From the NCBI GenBank assembly GCA_023212645.1, contig JALBYC010000004.1, positions 124,001-188,000 on the forward strand: DNA of 64,000 bases. The letters run 5' to 3'. The stretch is from Farysia itapuensis (Eukaryota > Basidiomycota > Ustilaginomycetes > Ustilaginales > Ustilaginaceae). Both the position numbers and the translations under genes were made by a program. The notes under the pieces were generated by a model, which worked only from the letters and a program-made list of their open reading frames with translations, had not been told where the DNA came from and did not search any database. Below are positions 56,625-64,000 of this stretch, in pieces. Each line of letters opens with the position of its first letter. Positions within the stretch are counted from its first letter, which is position 1.

Positions 56625-59600
56625 TCAGACTTTTTTCTTAAGCTTGAGCTTGAGGAGGCCTCCGCTCGGGGTACCACCCGGCGTGCCTGCGGGGCTTTGG
56701 CCGGGAGTAGGAGAGTCCATGGCAGGCTTTGTTGATGCTGGAGTAGGCGTCATGGGCGTCATTGGCGCTGAGCCAATACCCATGCCCATGCCTATACCAC
56801 CAGGACCAAAGTAGCCTCCACCGCTGCTGAGATGCGAAAGACTCGGTCGATGACCAGAAGGCGTGCCGGGTGTACCCGTGCCCGCAGCGCCACCAGCACC
56901 ATTCTTCACGCCGTCCTTTGGGAACATGGGACAAGATGTGTTCGTCGACATGTGTCCCACCTCTCCACAGCGACCGCATCTACGCTTGGTGTCAGTCTTG
57001 TTGAGTAAGCTCTTGTAGCCTCCCGGAATGGCCAATCCCTCTGCTGCTGCTTTGGCATTCTTGCGCTGGATTCGGCGTTCTTGGTTCTTTTTGCGCTGAT
57101 CGAGCTCTTCTTTCAGTCGCTTCATTCGTGCCATGTCGATCGAGGCGTCTCCCGTAGGAAGGAGATCTTCGGTGGCAATGGCTTCGTCCTCAATCTTCTT
57201 TCGTTGCGTCAAGTACGCATTGATGACCGCTGGGTCGCGAACAATCTCGCGCTGCCATTTGCCGTTTACTAAACGGCGGATTTTGAGGATGCGGTTGCTC
57301 TTGTCTCCGTCACCGTTGGCCGCGCTCATTGTGCTTGGACTTCGCTCGCGACGCACGGACTCAGATCGGCCGCGAGGATCACCCTTCGCAGGCATCAACG
57401 ACCGACGCTCGTCTTCCGCCGTCAGTTGTGGAGGCACTGGGTTTGACAGACTACGACATTGTGCCTTCCAGATACGGTCGATCTCGGAGCGGTAGACAGC
57501 TTGCTGCTCAGCCACGCTGTACTTGTGTCCAGATTTGCTCCTCGCTTCTGCTTCGGCCTGTGCCAGTCTTTCTTCGACATCTTCTCCAGCCCGCAAAAAA
57601 ATTTCTTTCATCGACACGCGGATGAAACTGAAAGCCTCTCCACGACCTGACGGATCGCCATCACCATGTAGCTTGAGCATGGCTTTGCCTTGAGTGGCAT
57701 TGATAAAGTTCTTGCTTGTGATCCAGGGCGCGAGCAGCTGTTCGATGTCCATCTTGCTCTCGTCTCCTTCATCGTCATTGCCTTCAGCAGTGTTTGTGTA
57801 ACCACAGTCAAGCAAGTGACGCTGCCCAACTTGCATACTTTCAGCGAGGCAGATGTTTTCCGGTGGCAGCATCTTGAGTAGCTCCTCTTCGGCCGGAACA
57901 ACAATGTGCGACTTCAACTTCCAGAAGCCCTGATTGACATCGCCAGCTTTGCGGTTGTACTCCATGAACTCCTTTAGCCTCTGACGCATTTGCAGCTCGT
58001 TCTGGTCTGGGAAGTAACGCATCAATCGATGAATCTTGATTCGTTGCTTGGGACTTTTCTGAATCAGCTTGTATGCAATCATCTGCAGTCTGTACTTGAT
58101 GTTGTTGGTGATGAGTCGTGCGTGAGGGCCTGGAATAGGCTGCACTGGGTATGTCTGCCCAACAACAAAAATGTTCTTAATCTCTCGCAAGTAGTAGCGA
58201 ATTTCGTTCTTTGTGGTGCTCCGCACGATGAGGAAGTCTGTTTGTGCTGGCTTGTGGCGGAACAAGGGGGCACGAATCATGTTGTTGTACAGGGTCGGTT
58301 GCACTTGTCCTCGCTCAATGTTACCAAACTTCATGAAGGGTGACTCGTCGGCGACGTCTAGCAGGTATGGCTCCCCAATGTCCATTTTCGGCACATGTTC
58401 GTCTTTCGAGTCTCGCTTGCGGTAGTAATTGACCAGCAGACTACCCATGCCGAGTTTTGACAGTAGCGCGGGGTATTCTTCCGAGTACTCGTACAGCACG
58501 TACGGGCCCGTGTCTTTGAGTGTGAGATCTCGTGTGCTTCTGAGCATCTCGTTCGGATCTTTGGCTTTCTTGGATCCTGCTCCCTCTTTTTTCTTCTTGG
58601 ACGAGACCGTTTTGGAGAAGTGGAGGGGCATGTTTGTTGGGAATTGCATGGCTGTACGATGGAAAGAACGCGCCTCCGCTTTTGTGAGTTTAGTCTTATA
58701 CCAGGGTAACTGTAGCTTTGTTGCGGGCCAGGCATGCTGGACAACCAGTTTCCCGAGAGTTTGACGGACACGCTGGCGGTGTTCGCGCGTCTGTTCGTAA
58801 AAGTTGTCGTTGGAGATGTTGAAGGGGTCGAGCTCGCGTCGGGCGGCATCATGCTGAGCAGCTGCCGACATGATGGGTGCGTCCAAGCGAAGCAGGGAGT
58901 TCTGCTTTGTTTTAGGACCCATGTCCTCCTCGAGCATCATTTGTGGATCGTTCATGTCGAGCACAAGCTGGTCGAAGGCGACAAACGGAACGCTCTTATC
59001 CCATATAATGCTGCGCGTCCATGCGCCGCGATACAGGTCGTGGTTGAAAGGTCGATCGATGCTGGGTTCTGAGAAAGCCGGGAGAACGTCTTCGTCTAGC
59101 CATGTATCGTTTTGCCACACTGTCTTGTCCTCCCAATCGTTGATCTCCACCGGAGCGAGTCTAGACGTAGATTGAGCGCCGGCGGTCTTGATGATCTCCA
59201 TATCTTCATCAATGTCCGAGTCCGTTCGCTTTCCGGAACGAATTAGATCCCTTGCGAGGTTGTTGACAACACGCGGTCTCGCTATTGGCTTATGGTGCTG
59301 CAGCATGCTCTCTCGCGTAGACCTCGGCACGGAGAGATGCTCTTCCGGCACGATGTGAAACTGGGCAGGCTTGAATCCCATGCGACGTTTCTTGGGCGGT
59401 CGTGTAGCAAAGAGGTCAGTGAAGTTGAGGACCTTACCAGGCTCAAAGTCCGGGAAGATGCGTCGAAGCTCTTCCAGACCGATCTGTGGACGCGAGGGGA
59501 GTATTGCCTCAGCATCTGGAGACGGAGAAGACACTGGTGTTGAGTCGCCACGGGCCCTGGGAAGAGACAGCTGGGGTAGCACTGGAGTCAATGTCGCCGC

Positions 59601-60074
59601 TCCATTTTGTGGCCGGGAGAGCATGTCCCTTTCGTCATCCACCTCCTGCTTGACTCTTACGCCGTTGTACTGTGCAGGAGCTGCAGAGACTTCATCATCA
59701 TCGTCATCAAAGTCGTCGTCTTCGCCACGGAGCCTGGCTTTTGGCTGTTCGAGCTGCGCCATACCTTGGCGATAGTAGCGGTCCAGCGCGGCACGCTCCT
59801 CAGAATCTCGTTCACTGGCCAGCTCCTTTCGCATTTCATCATCCACTTCCGTCTCCCAGTCGGGTCGAGATGCGCCATTCTCGGGTATACCTAGATCGTC
59901 GTCGTCAGCAAAGCGGTCGTTGTAGATGTCTTCGGTCTTGATGTTGCCGCCGCCAGAGGCCATGCCGAGACGCTCGAGATCGGTCTGATGCTGTTCATCG
60001 ATGCCGAGGTCTCTGAGCACGTTGCCAAGCGCCAAGCCTCCCAGCTGAAACGCGGCATTCTGCTCGTCCTCCAT
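56625..60074 (-). CDS. TAF1: TFIID subunit TAF1
   Basis: Intronless, 1149 residues, close to yeast Taf1. It is the scaffold subunit of TFIID in RNA polymerase II initiation. The acidic N-terminal part (FADDDDLGIPENG; LRGEDDDFDDDDDE) occupies the position of the TBP-binding TAND region. The central TAF1-specific block spans roughly 390-900: LFRHKPAQTDFLIVRST, REIKNIFVVGQTYPVQPIPG, IKIHRLMRYFPDQNELQMRQ, WKLKSHIVVPAEEELLKMLP. A CCHC zinc knuckle lies near 1026-1048 (CGRCGEVGHMSTNTSC). The C-terminus is Gly/Pro/Met-rich, then Lys-rich. No bromodomains are present, as in yeast Taf1. A 221 bp gap separates it from the GCFC gene. Confidence 0.94.
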   Translation of the reverse strand: MEDEQNAAFQLGGLALGNVLRDLGIDEQHQTDLERLGMASGGGNIKTEDIYNDRFADDDDLGIPENGASRPDWETEVDDEMRKELASERDSEERAALDRYYRQGMAQLEQPKARLRGEDDDFDDDDDEVSAAPAQYNGVRVKQEVDDERDMLSRPQNGAATLTPVLPQLSLPRARGDSTPVSSPSPDAEAILPSRPQIGLEELRRIFPDFEPGKVLNFTDLFATRPPKKRRMGFKPAQFHIVPEEHLSVPRSTRESMLQHHKPIARPRVVNNLARDLIRSGKRTDSDIDEDMEIIKTAGAQSTSRLAPVEINDWEDKTVWQNDTWLDEDVLPAFSEPSIDRPFNHDLYRGAWTRSIIWDKSVPFVAFDQLVLDMNDPQMMLEEDMGPKTKQNSLLRLDAPIMSAAAQHDAARRELDPFNISNDNFYEQTREHRQRVRQTLGKLVVQHAWPATKLQLPWYKTKLTKAEARSFHRTAMQFPTNMPLHFSKTVSSKKKKEGAGSKKAKDPNEMLRSTRDLTLKDTGPYVLYEYSEEYPALLSKLGMGSLLVNYYRKRDSKDEHVPKMDIGEPYLLDVADESPFMKFGNIERGQVQPTLYNNMIRAPLFRHKPAQTDFLIVRSTTKNEIRYYLREIKNIFVVGQTYPVQPIPGPHARLITNNIKYRLQMIAYKLIQKSPKQRIKIHRLMRYFPDQNELQMRQRLKEFMEYNRKAGDVNQGFWKLKSHIVVPAEEELLKMLPPENICLAESMQVGQRHLLDCGYTNTAEGNDDEGDESKMDIEQLLAPWITSKNFINATQGKAMLKLHGDGDPSGRGEAFSFIRVSMKEIFLRAGEDVEERLAQAEAEARSKSGHKYSVAEQQAVYRSEIDRIWKAQCRSLSNPVPPQLTAEDERRSLMPAKGDPRGRSESVRRERSPSTMSAANGDGDKSNRILKIRRLVNGKWQREIVRDPAVINAYLTQRKKIEDEAIATEDLLPTGDASIDMARMKRLKEELDQRKKNQERRIQRKNAKAAAEGLAIPGGYKSLLNKTDTKRRCGRCGEVGHMSTNTSCPMFPKDGVKNGAGGAAGTGTPGTPSGHRPSLSHLSSGGGYFGPGGIGMGMGIGSAPMTPMTPTPASTKPAMDSPTPGQSPAGTPGGTPSGGLLKLKLKKKV

Positions 60075-60511
60075 GGCTCACGACGAGCGAATGGCTGAGC
60101 AAGTGAGACCTGGACTGAAGTAGCACGGCGGGAAAGCGGATTCGACTTGAATAAAGGGCCGATTTGTCAGCCTCGTGTCAGCAACCAAAGCAAGTCACAG
60201 TGGCGGACAAGAAGAATCCAATGTGAATTGTCAAGAATCCAAAAAAGCCAAAAAGTCACAGTGATACTTACATCATTCTGTCAACGTCTTCCGACACTGC
60301 GCACACCTAGCCCGACCCCAGAACGTCGTCTTTCTGGTAGTTGACCCCACCCCTCTTGCTGCTCGACAACACTACAATGTCTCCTTGATTTCTGCAAGTT
60401 GCTGTCTTGATCCACCTAGAGGCAGGCTAGTTCATGCACCTCCATCATCTCGGCGGCGATCTTCAGCAAGACTGTTGATCACTGCTCCGAGCAGCAGAGC
60501 GTTGAGTCGCC
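60075..60511. promoter_or_regulatory. Divergent region between TAF1 and the ketopantoate-reductase-like gene
   Basis: 437 bp between divergent starts. A-rich patches lie around 60190-60260, and no strong motif is recognised. No gene is seen. Confidence 0.4.
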
Positions 60512-62227
60512 ATGCGATACCACGTCCTTGGTGTTGGCTCAATAGGCTCTTTAATAGCCTTCCATATCAAAAGGTCCATTAAGCTACAGAGGAAAGCCAT
60601 GTCAGCAGGGTCACTGGCAGGACTGCCTTACCACATAGCACCTCCAAATTTGTCCGAACTGTCTCAGAGCAGCACAAAAAAGGCGCAGAAGTCAATCGTC
60701 TCGTCTCTCAACATACCTCCATATATACAGAACTTTCTGCCAGATCCGCGGCTGTCGTCAGTCACACTGCACTTGCGCAAGAGACTGTTTGTAAAGCAGA
60801 TGAAGCAACGTTACAACAATTCCGTCGTCCTCGAGCGAGACGGAGTGCGCGACATTGAGGGTGGTTTTCAGACAGATCAAGCTTCCAGTCCGCAGGACGT
60901 GATTGCGTCTGTCGTCAGAGGCAGTCGCCGGAGCGATCCGGAAGACGAGTTTGAAGAGGACGACGTAGGAACATCTTCGCAGCGCTTCGTCGTATCACGG
61001 CCCCGCTTCAATAGAAGTGAAAAGAAGGCAAACGTCTTCACCTCTCCCGATGCTATGGCAGACCACGATGGCGGCCTTTCGCTCATCTCGTCCCTAGAAG
61101 GAATCCATCACACTCCAAGGGCGAGTCCCATCGACAGTCTAATCATCACAACCAAGTGCGACTCAACTCTCTTGGCCATCGAAAGCATACGAGAACGAAT
61201 CCATCCGTGGTCTACGATTGTGTTACTACAAAACGGAATGGGAGTACTCGAAATGTTGAACGACCGCATCTTTCCAGACCAAGACAGGCGGCCCAACTTT
61301 ATCTTAGCCTCTACAACGCATGGATGCTGGAGAAAGGGCCCGCTAGACACGGTGCATGCTTCCACCGGGTCTTTGTACTTTAGTGTTGTGCCCAGTCCAA
61401 GGTCTGGTGCACTTGGATTCGAGCATTACCGTGCCTTGAATGGACAGACAGTTCCACCAATATCACCGGCATCAATGTCTGCCTTGGCACGCCCACAAAC
61501 CCAAATCGGCAGAGGATGGGAGAAATTTGCCCCAGACACCACCTCAGCAACCGCCGAAGCACCGCCAGATCCCAACACACCGTCCAAGCTGTTGTCAATC
61601 ACATCCATACCAGATCAGCCAAGCATGAGGACACTTCGTTCAACAGTCGCCACGCTCCTTTCGTTGCCCCTCGACGTTCATTGGGAGCCAATTGCCGACT
61701 TCCAGATCCGCATGTTGCAAAAACTCGTCACCAACGCTTGCATCAATCCGCTCACCGCGCTAGCCGACTGCAAGAATGGCGAGCTGTTTGGCAACCCCCC
61801 AGCCATGGACGCCATGTGGAGCATCTGTTCCGAAGCTAGTATGGTGCTGGAAGCGCAAGTCCGTGAATATATCCAGGAACAGGAGCTGCAGAAGGCTGGG
61901 TCCGACAAAGAGATTCGGCCCAGTTCAGCACTGCCTACCGCGGACCTCTTGGTCGGATCGACCAGCGATGGTACGCCGCTCCTGAACCCGGCGCTTACAG
62001 CTACCGCGCTGTTCAAAGAAGTGCAGCGTGTCATCCGTCTGACAGCCGCCAACTGGTCTTCCATGCATGCCGACATCAAAGGCGGACGCGGTTCCACCGA
62101 AATCGACTTTATCAACGGCTACATTTCCGCCCTTGGTCAAGGTTACGGTATCAACACCCCTGCAAACGACATGATCACCTCGATTGTCAAACTTAGAGTC
62201 AATCGCATCACCGGCAGTCGTCTATAA
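60512..62227 (+). CDS. Ketopantoate reductase-like protein (2-dehydropantoate 2-reductase family)
   Basis: Intronless, 571 residues. The N-terminus is a Rossmann dinucleotide motif (MRYHVLGVGSIGSLIAFHI). The middle has DSLIITTKCDSTLLAIESI, then STIVLLQNGMGVLEML, where an NG pair is typical of the family. The C-terminal domain has LQKLVTNACINPLTALADC with the expected catalytic Lys near 404, and the substrate-side SSMHADIKGGRGSTEIDFIN. The classic reaction is NADPH-dependent reduction of ketopantoate to pantoate in pantothenate/CoA synthesis. Fungal members (Pan5 and Cbs2-like proteins) are longer and some have other roles, so the substrate is not certain. A roughly 160-residue insertion between the Rossmann motif and the DSLIITTK block is disordered and charged. 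Confidence 0.85.
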   Translation: MRYHVLGVGSIGSLIAFHIKRSIKLQRKAMSAGSLAGLPYHIAPPNLSELSQSSTKKAQKSIVSSLNIPPYIQNFLPDPRLSSVTLHLRKRLFVKQMKQRYNNSVVLERDGVRDIEGGFQTDQASSPQDVIASVVRGSRRSDPEDEFEEDDVGTSSQRFVVSRPRFNRSEKKANVFTSPDAMADHDGGLSLISSLEGIHHTPRASPIDSLIITTKCDSTLLAIESIRERIHPWSTIVLLQNGMGVLEMLNDRIFPDQDRRPNFILASTTHGCWRKGPLDTVHASTGSLYFSVVPSPRSGALGFEHYRALNGQTVPPISPASMSALARPQTQIGRGWEKFAPDTTSATAEAPPDPNTPSKLLSITSIPDQPSMRTLRSTVATLLSLPLDVHWEPIADFQIRMLQKLVTNACINPLTALADCKNGELFGNPPAMDAMWSICSEASMVLEAQVREYIQEQELQKAGSDKEIRPSSALPTADLLVGSTSDGTPLLNPALTATALFKEVQRVIRLTAANWSSMHADIKGGRGSTEIDFINGYISALGQGYGINTPANDMITSIVKLRVNRITGSRL

Positions 62228-62349
62228 CACACACACACACACATTGTAGCCTAGCGATTGCACCTCTACGTCAACGGGAATGTAACTGCAATTGCAAACG
62301 CACAACGAGCGGAGATCCACTATTGCGATCTGGGACCGAGACAATGAGT

Positions 62350-64000
62350 TTACGCGGTAGCTAATGCACCAGTTCCAGTTCTTTCTGGAGCGTCAATTTC
62401 CAGTAGCGAGATGCTATCGCTCTCGGCGGCTCGTTTCCGTACGGACGGCGGCATATCCTGTGGTGTGATGAGAAGGTATTGCACGTTCGGAGTCGCCTTG
62501 GTCTCGTCTATGATCATATTGAGAGAGACACCGCGGTTGACTTGGTCCATGAAGATGTCAAACTCGTCCAAGCATCGGATGGGTGAGCTCATGGCTTGCC
62601 ACAGCGAGAGCAAAAGACACATGGTTGCAAAACTCCTCTCGCCTCCAGACATGCTCTTGGAGTTGGAACTGGACTGTGTATGCGGCAGTCGGCTGTCCTC
62701 TTTCTGCATGTGCAGCGAGAGTTTCTCGAGTTTGTGGTTGAAGACCAGTCCGCCGGTGAAACCTCGTTTCGACAGGTTCCGGGCAAAGTTGCTCTTGGCT
62801 CGTGTGGCAATGCAGCGTCGGAAGAACTTCCACTTGGCGTATCGATCCCGAAGTGCGGCGTCTAGTCGAGTTTCGGCTTCCCGCATGGTCTGCACCTCCT
62901 CGCCTGCATCTGTCAGTGCCTTCTGTCGCTTCTGAAGATCGGCCGATGCTTGCTCGAGCGTGATACCTGCAGCATTTGTGGCTTTCTTCTTCAGCTGTTC
63001 GAGTTCTTTCTTCTCCGCTGTAATCTCGGTCAAGCTGCGGTCTGTTGGTACTTCGGGACAGTACTGCAAAGCCTGTTCTTCCAGATGCTTGTGATCGTTC
63101 TCCAGGTCCACTTCCTTGGCCTCGCATACAGACACTTCGCGTGCGCAGGTTTGGTGTCTAGTCTTGTAGTGGGCTAGACTCGTTTGCTCCCTGATTCGGT
63201 CGGCTACGGCCGTCTGCATGTTTTCCTGCAGCTCAGTCATCCTGCGGTCGTAGTCCATTACGCTCTCGTCTAACTCTTTTAGCTCGGCATCGATTGGTTG
63301 AATTTGAGCCCTGAGGTCCGTCTTCTTCTCCTGGATTTCTTCAAATTGACGGAAGATCTCCTCCTTCTGCTCTTCGGTCTCTCTCTTGGCATCTTCAAGA
63401 GCCGAAATATTGCCTGGCGCTGAATCCTGCATCTCCTCGTCGATGCCGATGGTATTGGACCTGTTGACTTCGAGATCGCGGCGGAGCTGTGCAAGTGCAC
63501 GTTTGCAGGCAACCTTCTCTCGCTCGAGGGCAGTCTTCTTCTTTTTGAGTTCAGCAAGGTCAGCGCTACACCGATTCAGTTGAACTTCAAGTTCAGCCTG
63601 TTCTTCCTCTACTCGGCGAATGTCCTCGGCAAGATTCTGAGAGAGTCGAGGCGGGCCTCTGGATTCATTCATCGAGGAGGACAGGGAGCCGGACCGACCT
63701 CCAGAAATGCTGAACAAGTCAGAAGAGTAACAGTGCTGGACGTTTCGTGGCTCGGTTCGCATCAATCTGTCTCCATCCGATCGTTGATACACCAGCGCTG
63801 CTCTTTCGATGTGCGCAGAAATGATAAGTTGACGCAAGACAAGAGGATCGTCACAATCGAGGACGCGGAGGATGGTGAGGACACTGTCCTCCGGCTCTCC
63901 GCTGGAATAGTCGAACAGCACTTCTTTGCCGCTCAAGATGATGGCGTTGTGCTGAACCTTGTCCATGAGACCTTTCAGGCGTCTCCGGTCTTCGTTATTC
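62350..64000 (-). CDS. SMC6: SMC6 (C-terminal half; 5' part outside window)
   Basis: An open frame runs from the right edge to a TAA at 62352-62350, giving about 549 residues; the N-terminal Walker A half is outside. Just inside the edge is the end of the hinge (VQHNAIILSGKEVLFDY, then DDPLVLRQLIISAHIERAAL). Then comes a long heptad coiled coil at about 115-420 of this fragment, rich in Glu, Lys and Gln. The C-terminal ABC head follows, with signature MSGGERSFATMCLLLSLWQA and Walker B IRCLDEFDIFMDQVNRG. The CLDEFDIFMD form separates SMC6 from SMC5 and Rad50. With SMC5 and the Nse proteins it forms the complex that handles recombination intermediates. No stop or frameshift is visible. Confidence 0.94.
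   Translation of the reverse strand, partial: NNEDRRRLKGLMDKVQHNAIILSGKEVLFDYSSGEPEDSVLTILRVLDCDDPLVLRQLIISAHIERAALVYQRSDGDRLMRTEPRNVQHCYSSDLFSISGGRSGSLSSSMNESRGPPRLSQNLAEDIRRVEEEQAELEVQLNRCSADLAELKKKKTALEREKVACKRALAQLRRDLEVNRSNTIGIDEEMQDSAPGNISALEDAKRETEEQKEEIFRQFEEIQEKKTDLRAQIQPIDAELKELDESVMDYDRRMTELQENMQTAVADRIREQTSLAHYKTRHQTCAREVSVCEAKEVDLENDHKHLEEQALQYCPEVPTDRSLTEITAEKKELEQLKKKATNAAGITLEQASADLQKRQKALTDAGEEVQTMREAETRLDAALRDRYAKWKFFRRCIATRAKSNFARNLSKRGFTGGLVFNHKLEKLSLHMQKEDSRLPHTQSSSNSKSMSGGERSFATMCLLLSLWQAMSSPIRCLDEFDIFMDQVNRGVSLNMIIDETKATPNVQYLLITPQDMPPSVRKRAAESDSISLLEIDAPERTGTGALATA

Overview
The window reads as nuclear DNA of a smut-type basidiomycete (Ustilaginomycotina, Ustilago/Sporisorium-like). 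This is inferred from long intronless genes packed on both strands, pyrimidine-rich leaders, 60-100 bp introns with CTGAC/CTTAC-like branch sites restricted to a few small genes, and proteins with long disordered tails. Species cannot be fixed without a search. I see no rRNA, convincing tRNA, CRISPR array or recognisable transposon.

Layout. 1-16 kb: a PPR-like mitochondrial protein cut by the left edge (-), an ankyrin/CCCH RNA-binding protein (+), telomerase reverse transcriptase (-), phosphomevalonate kinase ERG8 (-), a bHLH factor (+) and a SET domain fused to the tRNA deaminase subunit TAD3 (-). 16-28 kb: an NVJ2/TEX2-type lipid-transfer protein (-), Rab GDI (+, one intron), peroxin PEX14 (+), a small intron-split SWI5 recombination factor (-) and a DDR48-like repeat protein (-). 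28-46 kb: INO80 ATPase (+), a 2.6 kb gene-free stretch, a Zn2Cys6 factor (+), a bacterial family I.5-type lipase (-), the small spliceosomal subunit SF3B5 (-) and an unrecognised single-pass membrane protein (+). 46-54 kb: a run of translation and secretion genes, ribosomal protein L35 (+), Sec61-gamma/SSS1 (-), mitoribosomal mL49 (+), LSG1 (-) and UTP25 (+). 54-64 kb: a GCFC/PAXBP1-like splicing protein (-), TAF1 (-), a ketopantoate-reductase-like enzyme (+) and the C-terminal part of SMC6 (-), cut by the right edge.

Four genes (SWI5, SF3B5, L35, SSS1) plus the first exon of GDI1 and the edge-truncated PPR gene were assembled by reading splice sites or reading frames directly; several have exons of 3-24 nt. 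ERG8, UTP25 and the lipase begin at an internal ATG rather than at the most upstream possible near-cognate start.

There is no single operon-like system. The points most worth a second look are the SET-TAD3 fusion, the bacterial-type lipase, the micro-exon gene SSS1, the possible link between the class-B bHLH factor and a CACGTG site in the promoter it shares with ERG8, and the orphan 1311-residue membrane protein.
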